8,314 nucleotides of DNA from an uncultured Lachnospiraceae bacterium. Lineage in GTDB: Bacteria; Bacillota; Clostridia; Lachnospirales; Lachnospiraceae. Below are positions 1 through 6,542 of this stretch, piece after piece (within the stretch, counting starts at the first letter, position 1; every line of letters begins with the position of its first letter). A program made the translations under genes and the position numbers. Location of the stretch: NCBI GenBank assembly GCA_902803635.1, contig CADCQU010000099.1:1-8314 (forward strand). Reading direction: 5' to 3'. A model generated the notes under the pieces. That model was not told where the DNA came from and did not search any database. It saw nothing but the letters and a program-made list of their open reading frames with translations.

Positions 1-209
1 GATAGAGGGCGTGGGTTACGTCCATCTGTAGTAGATAAGGTGCATATCTTTTCGAACAGTGAAGAAAAACAATATTTTTAACAAAATACTATATATCTTT
101 TTTACTTTTTGATGTTTTTTATAACCTACTGACGGAAGAGAAAGTCTTGCAGGAACGGCATTTGATCGGATGAGGGATAACGGTGGGCGTGGGAGGTTTT
201 GAAAAGAGT
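1..209 (+). promoter_or_regulatory. AT-rich upstream region of feoB, probable promoter region
   Basis: No complete gene is visible here. The first 31 bases could be the tail of an upstream gene: frame 2 reads nine sense codons in the local codon style and then TAG at 29-31, which is too short to judge. Positions 60-125 are strikingly AT-rich compared with the genes. The best -10 candidate is TATAAC at 120-125; the region 17 bases upstream is only T-rich, so there is no good -35. A short dyad, AGATA/TATCT at 33-37 and 45-49, is present. I found no convincing Fur box (GATAATGATAATCATTATC-like), although feo genes are commonly Fur-regulated. A CATTTG motif lies at 159-164. The leader from 126 to 209 holds a GAGGG at 172-176 and a GGAGG at 192-196. 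Confidence 0.35.
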
Positions 210-2573
210 ATGGAAGAGAAAAGGCTTTCCGACCTGAAACCCGGCGAGGCGGGGAGGATTTCCGTGGTCGGCGGCGAGGGCGCGCTGCGGCAGCATTTTC
301 TGGACATGGGTGTGATTCCGGGGGCGGAAATCACGCTGGTGAAGCTTGCTCCGATGGGGGACCCGATGGAGTTCCGGCTGCACGGCTATGAGCTTACGCT
401 GCGCGTGGCGGATGCCGAGAAGATTCAGATTTCGGAGATAGGGGAAGGCTTCGTCGATGGCGCGGAGGAAGCTGGGAAGGAGAGAGGACATAAAGCGGTC
501 GATCACCCGGGGCTTGGCGAGACGGGGAAGTTCCACCGGAAGGGGAGCGGCAACCCGCTGCCGGAGGGGACGACGCTGACCTTCGCGCTCGTGGGCAACC
601 AGAACTGCGGGAAGACGACGCTCTTCAACCAGCTCACGGGCTCGAACCAGCACGTCGGAAACTTCCCGGGGGTGACCGTGGACCGAAAGGACGGGGTCAT
701 TCGCGATTACAAGAACACGCTGCTGACCGACCTCCCGGGCATCTACTCGATGTCCCCGTATACGAGCGAGGAGATGGTCTCGCGGGATTTCGTGCTCAAC
801 GAGAAGCCGAGGGCCATCATCAACATTCTGGACGCGACAAATATCGAGCGCAACCTGTACCTCACCATGCAGCTTCTGGAGATGGACGTCCCGATGGTCG
901 TGGCGCTCAACATGATGGACGAGCTCCGCGGAAATGGCGGCACGGTGGACATCAACACGATGGAGGAAATGCTCGGTGTCCCGGTGGTGCCTATCGTGGC
1001 CTCGAAAAATGAGGGCGTCGATGAATTGGCGCGGCACGCCGTACACATTGCCAAATACCAGGAATGCCCGCTCAAGCGGGATTTCTGTGACCCGGACGAC
1101 CATGGAGGGGCCGTGCACCGTGCCCTCCACGCGGTCCGGCATTTGATTGAGGACCATGCCCGGGAGAAGGGCCTGCCCGTGCGGTTTGCCGCGAGCAAGC
1201 TCATTGAGGGCGATACGGATATCCTCCAGAGGCTCGGGCTGGACGGTGGCGAGCGGGAAATGCTCCGCCACATCATCCGGCAAATGGAAAAGGGGCGGGG
1301 CCTTGACCAGAGCGCGGCGATGGCGGACATGCGCTTCTCCTTTATCGCGCAGGTTTCGGAGGCCTGCGTCGTGCATCCGAAGGAGAGCCGCGAGCACGTG
1401 AGAAGCGAGCGCATCGACCGGGTGCTTACCGGCCGGTTTACGGCGATTCCCATGTTTATTGGGATTATGGGTCTCGTTTTCTTCCTGACCTTCTTCCTCA
1501 TCGGCCCCATTTTTCAGGATCTTCTGGCAAATGCCATCGGAGCGCTGGGGGAGATGGCGGCGGGTGCGATGGAGGCTGGCGGAGTGAATCCGGCCATCCA
1601 GAGCCTTGTCATCGAGGGAATTTTCGAGGGCGTGGGGAGCGTGGTCAGCTTCCTCCCGCTCATCGTGATCCTGTTTTTCTTCCTCTCGCTCATGGAGGAC
1701 AGCGGGTACGCGGCGCGCGTGGCCTTCGTCATGGACAAGGGGCTTCGGCATCTGGGGCTTTCGGGCCGCAGCATGGTCCCCATCCTCATCGGCTTTGGCT
1801 GCACGGTGCCGGCGGTGATGTCCACGCGGACGCTTCCGAGCGACCGGGACCGGCGGATGACGATTCTGCTCACGCCCTTCATGTCGTGCAGCGCGAAACT
1901 TCCGGTCTACAGCTTCTTCGTGGCGGCCTTTTTCCCGCGCATCGGGTGGCTGGTGATTACGGGCCTCTATTTGTTGGGTATTTTGGTGGGCATCCTCGTG
2001 GCCCTCGCCTACAAGAACACCCTCTTTAAAGGCGAGCCCGTGCCATTTGTCATGGAATTGCCCAACTACCGGCTGCCCAGCCCTGGAAACGTCGCGCGGC
2101 TTTTGTGGGACAAGGCCAAGGATTTCCTATCACGGGCATTTTCCGTAATCCTCATCGCGACCATCCTGGTGTGGTTCTTCCGAACCTTCGATTTTAGCTT
2201 CAACATGGTGGCGAACCCGCAGGACAGCATGCTGGCGGTTATCGCCGGCTTCCTCGTGCCGCTCATGGCTCCCATCGGGCTTGGCGACTGGCGGATTGTG
2301 ACCTCGCTGGTCTGCGGCTTTATCGCGAAGGAGAGCGTGGTGTCCGTCATGGGGCTTCTGGTCTCGGACGGCCTGGCCGCGCTCGGGACGCTGACGGCGG
2401 TCTCGATGCTGGTGTTCAGCCTCCTCTACACGCCGTGCGTCGCGGCAATCGCGGCGGTGAAGCGGGAAATGGGGCGGCTCTGGGCCGTGTACGTCGTCCT
2501 CTGGCAGTGCGTGATCGCGTGGGTCGTGACCCTCGTGATAAGACTTATCGGGATGGCTTTTGGGCTTCGGTAG
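210..2573 (+). CDS. feoB: Ferrous iron transport protein B with fused N-terminal FeoA domain
   Basis: This 787-residue inner-membrane protein imports Fe(II) using a cytoplasmic GTPase domain coupled to a membrane channel. Residues 1-75 are a FeoA (SH3-like) domain, normally a separate protein. A polar linker of about 45 residues follows. The GTPase domain starts near residue 125, with G1 GNQNCGKTT at 129-137, GVTV as G2, DLPG from D174 (G3), NMMD at 234-237 (G4) and a SKN loop near 265 (G5). Membrane segments begin near 414. The Gate-type motifs are intact: GFGC with C531, MSC with C560 and TPC with C743. The 29-residue spacing of the first two Cys matches E. coli FeoB C403/C432. I chose ATG 210 because FeoA proteins start just before the LSDLKPGE motif; GGAGG at 192-196 precedes it at a rather long 13 nt. 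GTG 183, preceded by GAGGG at 6 nt, is a possible alternative adding nine residues. The gene heads the plus-strand cluster and appears intact. Confidence 0.96.
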   Translation: MEEKRLSDLKPGEAGRISVVGGEGALRQHFLDMGVIPGAEITLVKLAPMGDPMEFRLHGYELTLRVADAEKIQISEIGEGFVDGAEEAGKERGHKAVDHPGLGETGKFHRKGSGNPLPEGTTLTFALVGNQNCGKTTLFNQLTGSNQHVGNFPGVTVDRKDGVIRDYKNTLLTDLPGIYSMSPYTSEEMVSRDFVLNEKPRAIINILDATNIERNLYLTMQLLEMDVPMVVALNMMDELRGNGGTVDINTMEEMLGVPVVPIVASKNEGVDELARHAVHIAKYQECPLKRDFCDPDDHGGAVHRALHAVRHLIEDHAREKGLPVRFAASKLIEGDTDILQRLGLDGGEREMLRHIIRQMEKGRGLDQSAAMADMRFSFIAQVSEACVVHPKESREHVRSERIDRVLTGRFTAIPMFIGIMGLVFFLTFFLIGPIFQDLLANAIGALGEMAAGAMEAGGVNPAIQSLVIEGIFEGVGSVVSFLPLIVILFFFLSLMEDSGYAARVAFVMDKGLRHLGLSGRSMVPILIGFGCTVPAVMSTRTLPSDRDRRMTILLTPFMSCSAKLPVYSFFVAAFFPRIGWLVITGLYLLGILVGILVALAYKNTLFKGEPVPFVMELPNYRLPSPGNVARLLWDKAKDFLSRAFSVILIATILVWFFRTFDFSFNMVANPQDSMLAVIAGFLVPLMAPIGLGDWRIVTSLVCGFIAKESVVSVMGLLVSDGLAALGTLTAVSMLVFSLLYTPCVAAIAAVKREMGRLWAVYVVLWQCVIAWVVTLVIRLIGMAFGLR

Positions 2574-2615
2574 GGGGAGCGTGGGCAAATGCAGCCCCGT
2601 AGAAGGCTTTTTTTT
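2565..2615 (+). terminator. Possible intrinsic terminator or attenuator after feoB
   Basis: A bulged stem can be drawn from the last codons of feoB into the gap: CTTC 2565-2568 with GAAG 2602-2605, TA 2571-2572 with TA 2600-2601, and GGGG 2573-2576 with CCCC 2595-2598. Eight T residues at 2608-2615 follow directly. The T-run is clear; the stem is imperfect with an 18-nt loop, so efficiency would be partial at best. If real, it would reduce read-through into the small Cys-rich gene and the kinase, giving more FeoB than downstream products. A shorter alternative stem, AGCC 2593-2596 with GGCT 2605-2608, leads into the same T-run. Confidence 0.4.
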
Positions 2616-2644
2616 GGAATAGTGTTGGACAGGAGATACGGCAA

Positions 2645-2812
2645 ATGAATATCTGGGACGTTTTGATATTGGTGGCTCTTGCGGTGCTCATCCTGTTTGC
2701 CGTGCGAGGGATGGTGAAGCGGAAACGAAGAGGCTGCGGTTGCGGGTGCAGTGGCAGCTGCAACTCGTGCGCGAAGAGCTGTAAAAAGAAGAAGGTTATT
2801 TCGAAGCCTTAA
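2645..2812 (+). CDS. FeoB-associated Cys-rich membrane protein
   Basis: This small gene encodes 55 residues beginning MNIWDVLILVALAVLILFAV. Residues 4-20 form one hydrophobic membrane segment, followed by a basic stretch (RGMVKRKRR) that predicts a cytoplasmic C-terminus by the positive-inside rule. That tail holds six cysteines, C31, C33, C35, C39, C42 and C46, as CGCGC, SCNSC and SC, and then a KKKK run. This matches the FeoB-associated Cys-rich membrane protein family, usually found directly after feoB in Firmicutes. Its biochemical role is unsettled; metal binding or delivery near the FeoB channel is a reasonable inference from the Cys cluster. AGGAGA at 2631-2636 sits 8 nt before the ATG. 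The gap to feoB is 71 bp and to the kinase 33 bp, consistent with one operon. CAAATG at 2642-2647 overlaps the start codon. Confidence 0.88.
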   Translation: MNIWDVLILVALAVLILFAVRGMVKRKRRGCGCGCSGSCNSCAKSCKKKKVISKP

Positions 2813-2832
2813 AAAAATGGTTAGGAATTTTT

Positions 2833-2837
2833 GGAGG
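2833..2837 (+). promoter_or_regulatory. Ribosome binding site of the PfkB kinase
   Basis: GGAGG lies 8 nt before ATG 2846. It overlaps the in-frame TTG at 2831, which cannot use it, so this site decides the start five codons downstream of that TTG. Confidence 0.75.
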
Positions 2838-2845
2838 GTGAGGAG

Positions 2846-3778
2846 ATGGTAGAGAAGACCGGCATCGTGGTGATCGGGGCGACATTTGTCGATATCAAGG
2901 GATATCCGCTGGGGAAGTATCGGCCGAACGACCGGAACGCGGGGCGGATGGTGCAGGTGCACGGCGGGGTTTGCCGGAACGTGGTGGAGGATATTGCAAA
3001 TGTCGGCGCGAAGGCGACATTTGTGAGCGTGGTGGATTACAGCGGGATCAGCAATGACGTCCTAAAGCGCCTGGAACGCCATAACGTGAACACGAGGTAC
3101 GTGCTGCGGACGGAGGACGGCCTGGGGACGTGGCTGGCGATTTTCAACGAGAAGGGCGATGTGGTGAGCCAGATTTCAAAACGGCCGAATCTTGACGTGC
3201 TCGGCTCGCTCCTGGACAGCTGCGGGGACGAGCTGATCGCGGGGGCGGACAGCGTGGCGGTGGAAATCGACATGGACGAAGTGCTTTTGGAGAAGGTCTT
3301 TAGCCTCGCGGAACGGTATGGGAAGGACGTGTATGCGGTCGTGTCCAACATGTCGATTGGAAAGGAACGCCTGGCCTTCCTGCCCAGGGTAAAGTGCGTG
3401 GTCTGCAATGAGGAGGAGTCGTTGCTGCTGTTTGGAAGGAGGTTCGAGAGACACGAGACTGCGCTTCTGGAGGCAGGGATTCGGCAGGAGATGCAAAGAA
3501 TCGGAATTTCGCGGGTCGTGGTCACGATGGGAGGAGAGGGAAGCTTCTTTATCGAGAGGGACGGGGAATGCGGACACGTTCTGGCCCGGGAGACGAAGGT
3601 AGTGGATACCACCGGGGCCGGCGATGCGTTTTTTGCCGGGGTGACCGTGGGAATGACCTACGGGAAGGGCTTCCGGGAGTCCTGCGACCTTGGGACGGGG
3701 ATGGCTGCCGCGGTGATCGCCACGCAGGAGAATACCTGTCCGAGCGTGGCCTCGCCGAAGTTTTATTGCTCGCTTTGA
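2846..3778 (+). CDS. PfkB/ribokinase-family sugar or nucleoside kinase, pseudouridine kinase-like
   Basis: The 310-residue product is a soluble ATP-dependent kinase of the PfkB family. The C-terminal signature DTTGAGDAF begins at D254, with D260 as the expected catalytic base and the GAG as anion hole. Upstream, NEEE at 188-191 fits the N-x-x-E magnesium/phosphate motif and VTMGGEGSFF at 226-235 is the usual strand before the ATP site. The N-terminal pattern, VIGATFVDIKG at 9-19 followed by HGGVCRN at 39-45, resembles pseudouridine kinase (PsuK) more than ribokinase or fructokinase, so pseudouridine or a related nucleoside is a plausible substrate. That is inference: no psuG glycosidase gene is adjacent, and another sugar is possible. 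Length is normal for the family. The gene follows the Cys-rich gene by 33 bp and is probably co-transcribed with it. Its TGA is immediately followed by a repeat element at 3779, but the reading frame looks complete. Confidence 0.88.
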   Translation: MVEKTGIVVIGATFVDIKGYPLGKYRPNDRNAGRMVQVHGGVCRNVVEDIANVGAKATFVSVVDYSGISNDVLKRLERHNVNTRYVLRTEDGLGTWLAIFNEKGDVVSQISKRPNLDVLGSLLDSCGDELIAGADSVAVEIDMDEVLLEKVFSLAERYGKDVYAVVSNMSIGKERLAFLPRVKCVVCNEEESLLLFGRRFERHETALLEAGIRQEMQRIGISRVVVTMGGEGSFFIERDGECGHVLARETKVVDTTGAGDAFFAGVTVGMTYGKGFRESCDLGTGMAAAVIATQENTCPSVASPKFYCSL

Positions 3779-3946
3779 GTTACTCTATTCAGGTGGCCGT
3801 CCTTTTTTGTCATTCTGAGGAGCAAAGCGACGAAGAATCCCGTCAACTGAGCGAAAAACCTTACGGGATCCTTCGCTTCGCTCAGGATGACAAAGCCTTC
3901 ACAAAGCAAAGCAACCTTTTTTGAGGGGTCACCTGAATAGAGTAAC
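3779..3946. repeat. 168-bp element with perfect 17-bp terminal inverted repeats (MITE-like)
   Basis: GTTACTCTATTCAGGTG at 3779-3795 is repeated exactly in inverse orientation at 3930-3946. The left end starts at the first base after the kinase stop codon. The interior contains a separate palindromic repeat (3809-3892) and a CCTTTTTTG word near each end (3801-3809 and 3915-3923). No protein is encoded and no clear target-site duplication flanks it (left flank ends CTTTGA, right flank starts CGATATGA). The form is that of a non-autonomous mobile element or a large transcribed hairpin; no transposase in this window could mobilise it. Confidence 0.7.
3809..3892. repeat. Dispersed palindromic repeat of the TGTCATTCTGAG family
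   Basis: The left arm begins TGTCATTCTGAGGAGC and ends near CGAAGAATCCCGT at 3843; the right arm runs from ACGGGATCCTTCGC at 3863 to CAGGATGACA at 3892. The arms are imperfect inverse copies, differing by small insertions and substitutions, with a loop of about 20 nt. I recognise this as a common intergenic repeat type of anaerobic Firmicutes and other bacteria. A second copy begins at 8229, where the same left arm is interrupted. Its function is unknown; it may be a REP-like mobile or RNA-structural element. Confidence 0.8.
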
Positions 3947-3961
3947 CGATATGAGAGGATG

Positions 3962-4016
3962 ATAGAAAGAAACAGGGGGAATCGATATTGATTCGCATCC
4001 CCCTGTTTCTTTCTAT
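3962..4016. terminator. Bidirectional intrinsic terminator between convergent genes
   Basis: ATAGAAAGAAACAGGGGGA at 3962-3980 is matched perfectly by its complement at 3998-4016, giving a 19-bp stem with a 17-nt loop. The GC block (CAGGGGGA/TCCCCCTG) lies next to the loop and the AT-rich GTTTCTTTCTAT tract lies at the base on either strand, so the structure works in both directions. It can terminate the plus-strand kinase operon after the repeat element, and the minus-strand HD-GYP operon after the hairpin repeats. The T-tract is broken by C residues, so it is not a textbook U-run. Confidence 0.75.
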
Positions 4017-4042
4017 GCGTTTACGTAGGACCCTCTCCGTCA

Positions 4043-4098
4043 CACTTGGCTCCCCCTTAGGGGGAGCTGTCAGCGCCTCTGGCGCTGACTGAGAGGGG
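4043..4098 (+). repeat. Two-hairpin GC-rich intergenic repeat, copy 1
   Basis: The unit starts CACTTGGCTCCCCC and ends CTGAGAGGGG. Hairpin A pairs GCTCCCCCT 4049-4057 with AGGGGGAGC 4059-4067. Hairpin B pairs GTCAGCGCC 4069-4077 with GGCGCTGAC 4081-4089 over a TCT loop. Copy 2 at 4159-4209 shares hairpin A and the flanks but has a different, still paired, hairpin B. This type of repeat is familiar from Negativicute and Clostridia intergenic regions; its role is unknown. Confidence 0.8.
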
Positions 4099-4104
4099 TC
4101 GCCG

Positions 4105-4131
4105 TGCCACCTCCCCTGAGGGGGAGGCAAG
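4105..4131 (-). repeat. Related single-hairpin repeat in inverse orientation
   Basis: Between the two full copies lies CCTCCCC 4110-4116 paired with GGGGAGG 4121-4127. Read on the minus strand it begins CTTGCCTCCCCC, close to the CTTGGCTCCCCC start of copies 1 and 2, so it looks like a diverged, shortened and inverted member of the same family lacking hairpin B. Confidence 0.6.
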
Positions 4132-4158
4132 AGGAGCGGCGGTTGTAGATTCGCTTGC

Positions 4159-4209
4159 CACTTGGCTCCCCCTAAGGGGGAGCTGTCGGCGCAGCCGACT
4201 GAGAGGGGG
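4159..4209 (+). repeat. Two-hairpin GC-rich intergenic repeat, copy 2
   Basis: The flanks CACTTGGCTCCCCC and GACTGAGAGGGG match copy 1. Hairpin A pairs GCTCCCCCT 4165-4173 with AGGGGGAGC 4175-4183. Hairpin B is GTCGGC 4185-4190 with GCCGAC 4194-4199, shorter than in copy 1 and of different sequence but fully paired. It lies 46 bp beyond the stop codon of the HD-GYP gene and would be in its 3' transcript. Confidence 0.8.
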
Positions 4210-4254
4210 CAGACTTTTCGAAGCTACGGAATGAAAGGGAGGGCAAGGTGCCTC

Positions 4255-6489
4255 TTATTCTTCATGAATCGAATCGGCGGCCTTGCGGATTTCATCCTCG
4301 GCGTCGAAGAAGGCGCGGACGATCTCAGGGTCGAAGTGGGTGCCGGAGCCTTCCCGGATAATGTCGAAAGCGTTCTCGATGGTGAACGGCGGCTTGTAGC
4401 TGCGGCGGGAGAGAAGCGCGTCGAGGACGTCGGCGACGGCCATGACACGAGCCGAGAGGGGAATGTCCGTCCCGGAAATGCCGGTGGGATACCCCTTTCC
4501 GTTCCATTTTTCGTGGTGGTAGGTGGCGAGGTTCTTCGCCTCGTTGAGGTAGTCCGATTCCTCTCCGACCTCGGCGATGGCCTTGTCGATAATCTCGCCG
4601 CCCGCCGTCGTGTGGCGCTGCATTTCTTTGAATTCTTCGTCGGTGAGCTTGCCGTTCTTGTTGAGGATCGCGTCCGGCACCTGAATTTTTCCGATGTCAT
4701 GGAGCGGGGCGGAGTGGACGACTTCGTCGATGTACTCCTCCGTCAGGGAATCCGCGTAGATGCCATCCTTCTTCATTTGCCTCAGAATGATGTCGGCGTA
4801 AATCGCTGTCTTTCGGACGTGGTTGCCCGTGCATTTGTCGCGGCTCTCGACGATGTCCGCCAACACAAGGATGAGACCGTTTTGGAGGCGGCTGATCTGC
4901 TCACCCTTCTTCTGCACCTCATCAATGTAGTGGATGGCATGGCCGGTCGCCGTACGGAAGGCCATGTACATGCGCTCGATCTCGTCGCCAGTGTGGATGT
5001 CAAGCTCCTCGATGCGCGCAAGGCTTTCTTTCCGGGCCTCGGGAGATTCGTAGGAGAAATTGTCCGCGGCATCCGCGATGTCGTTGACCGGCATGATGAT
5101 GAGACGCTCGGCTGCCCAGACCGCATAGGTGCGGATGAGGAACAGGAGGCCGAGGAAGATGGAGATCATCTTGGCCAGGAAGGAGGTAACCTGCGAGGAG
5201 AGGTGGCTCATGCCAAGGTCGAGGCCAACATAGGCCTGTGTCTTTCCCGCAGTATCCCGTATGGGCCGGAAGACCGTGAGGAGCCAGCCGTATTTGTCGT
5301 TGACGATGTCGACGGGGATTTCCTCCCCGGCAAGAAAGAGATTGAGATACTTTTTAATGGTATCGTTATACTCGATGACGTCGCCAAGGTGGTCGGCGGG
5401 ATAGCTCTCGGCTTCCAGGTCAAAGATGACGTGGGTTCCGTCCTCGGCGATTCTATATACATACATGTAGGTAATCACGGGCGAGGTATCGCGGATTGCA
5501 TGCATCAGATCCTCGAATTCCTGATAACCCTCGGCCGATGTTCCCTCCGCGAGGTACGTATCGAACTGGCTCGCGTCAATCTGACTGACGATATAGTCCG
5601 AGACGATTTCGCCTTGTTCCGTGTAGGAACGGATGGTCGAGTTCTGGTACTGGAAAATGCACGTCCCGATTGCGGCAAATGCAACGAGCGAGGTGGGGAC
5701 CGCGACGAGGAGCGTTACCTTGAGGCGCAGACTCCGCTTCTTTCTGCGGGGCTTCACAGAGGCCGCTGCGCCGGCTGTATTGGGCGCGTTTGTTTCGACT
5801 TTGGCAGCATTTGCCATATTATCGGAAGGGGCGGCCGCATTTGCATACTTTACAGCATAGTCTTTACGCTGTTCCAATTCTGACATGCGGACGTAGTACC
5901 AACTTCTAGTCTGAACAAAATGCACGGCCTTTTCGGGCAGCAATTTGTAAAGAATCAGCGCGATGACGGTGACAATTGCCTTGTCGAGAAGGTCCAAAAG
6001 GAAGCAGGACAGAAGGTTCGTCCCGATGTAGCCGACAGGCAGGAATACCTGAATCCTGGCTGCAAAATCCACCGCGAAGCCTTCCCCAAAGCTCTGGCCG
6101 TTGATGAACCAGGTGAGAAAACCGCCTAGAACACCGCCGAGGAGGGCGAAGCTGAGGATGCCGAGCAGGATGTACTTGATGCGGAGCCTGCGCATATGGT
6201 GCGAAAAGCTCACAGCGGCGACGGCGATGAGTACGCTGATCACGCAGTAGTAGGTGGTGTAGGAGTCGGCGATGCCCAGGATGATATTGGTCAGGAAGCC
6301 GACCGTGATGCAGGGGATGTACCCACCAAGGAGGGCAGAAAAAATCGTGCCGATGTTGTCCAGATAGAGAGGAAGCCCAAGGGCGACGTTGACGCGGTTC
6401 CCGAGCAGGTTGAGAAGGATTCCCACGGCGATAAGACCAAAGAGCGTAAGGAAGGTCGTGCCGTGGGAGGCATTTGTTTTCTTGTTCAT
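4255..6489 (-). CDS. Membrane sensor protein with HD-GYP cyclic-di-GMP phosphodiesterase domain
   Basis: This 744-residue protein has five parts. Residues 12-185 hold about five to six membrane segments; the stretch LPLYLDNIGTIFSALLGG at 39-56 recalls ECF-transporter S-component-like membrane domains. Residues 186-256 are a low-complexity Ala/Asn-rich linker ending in the basic KPRRKKR. A membrane helix (257-279) leads into an extracytoplasmic domain (281-435) whose end, around YGWLLTVFRPIRDTAGK, looks Cache-like. A further membrane helix (437-459) is followed by a HAMP-like segment near 460-515. Residues 540-735 are an HD-GYP domain with likely metal ligands H557, H597-D598, H626, H658-H659 and D687, and an intact GYP at 666-668. 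HD-GYP enzymes hydrolyse c-di-GMP to pGpG/GMP, so this protein probably lowers c-di-GMP in response to an external ligand. ATG 6489 is preferred over ATG 6549 because AGGAAAGG lies 7 nt upstream of the former and nothing similar precedes the latter. Confidence 0.9.
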   Translation of the reverse strand: MNKKTNASHGTTFLTLFGLIAVGILLNLLGNRVNVALGLPLYLDNIGTIFSALLGGYIPCITVGFLTNIILGIADSYTTYYCVISVLIAVAAVSFSHHMRRLRIKYILLGILSFALLGGVLGGFLTWFINGQSFGEGFAVDFAARIQVFLPVGYIGTNLLSCFLLDLLDKAIVTVIALILYKLLPEKAVHFVQTRSWYYVRMSELEQRKDYAVKYANAAAPSDNMANAAKVETNAPNTAGAAASVKPRRKKRSLRLKVTLLVAVPTSLVAFAAIGTCIFQYQNSTIRSYTEQGEIVSDYIVSQIDASQFDTYLAEGTSAEGYQEFEDLMHAIRDTSPVITYMYVYRIAEDGTHVIFDLEAESYPADHLGDVIEYNDTIKKYLNLFLAGEEIPVDIVNDKYGWLLTVFRPIRDTAGKTQAYVGLDLGMSHLSSQVTSFLAKMISIFLGLLFLIRTYAVWAAERLIIMPVNDIADAADNFSYESPEARKESLARIEELDIHTGDEIERMYMAFRTATGHAIHYIDEVQKKGEQISRLQNGLILVLADIVESRDKCTGNHVRKTAIYADIILRQMKKDGIYADSLTEEYIDEVVHSAPLHDIGKIQVPDAILNKNGKLTDEEFKEMQRHTTAGGEIIDKAIAEVGEESDYLNEAKNLATYHHEKWNGKGYPTGISGTDIPLSARVMAVADVLDALLSRRSYKPPFTIENAFDIIREGSGTHFDPEIVRAFFDAEDEIRKAADSIHEE

Positions 6490-6496
6490 ACAGTTG

Positions 6497-6504
6497 CCTT
6501 TCCT
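6497..6504 (-). promoter_or_regulatory. Ribosome binding site of the HD-GYP gene
   Basis: On the minus strand AGGAAAGG ends 7 nt before ATG 6489. The in-frame ATG at 6549 has only a CTTCTTCCC tract upstream, so this site sets the start and shortens the longest open frame by 20 residues. Confidence 0.7.
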
Positions 6505-6542
6505 GAAGAATGACAGTATGTTGTTTTTCAGCTTCTTCTGGG

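Noticed and set aside
33..49. AGATA/TATCT dyad as a Fur box
   Set aside because: It does not match the Fur consensus in spacing or sequence and is far upstream of the likely promoter.
183..209. GTG start for feoB giving nine extra residues
   Set aside because: FeoA domains normally begin close to LSDLKPGE, and the extra residues are Gly-rich and not family-like. It is kept as an alternative because a GAGGG lies 6 nt before it.
126..1751. Open frame of 541 codons on the minus strand opposite feoB
   Set aside because: It is antisense to an unmistakable feoB, has an Arg/His/Pro-rich composition typical of shadow frames in GC-rich genes, and shows no recognisable domain or ribosome binding site.
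3809..4209. CRISPR array, given several repeated units
   Set aside because: The units differ in sequence, orientation and spacing and are not separated by uniform unique spacers; no cas genes are present.
4162..5883. Open frame of 573 codons on the plus strand opposite the HD-GYP gene
   Set aside because: It is the complement of a gene with intact HD-GYP catalytic motifs; it begins inside a repeat and is Val/Asp/Gly-rich without any family resemblance.
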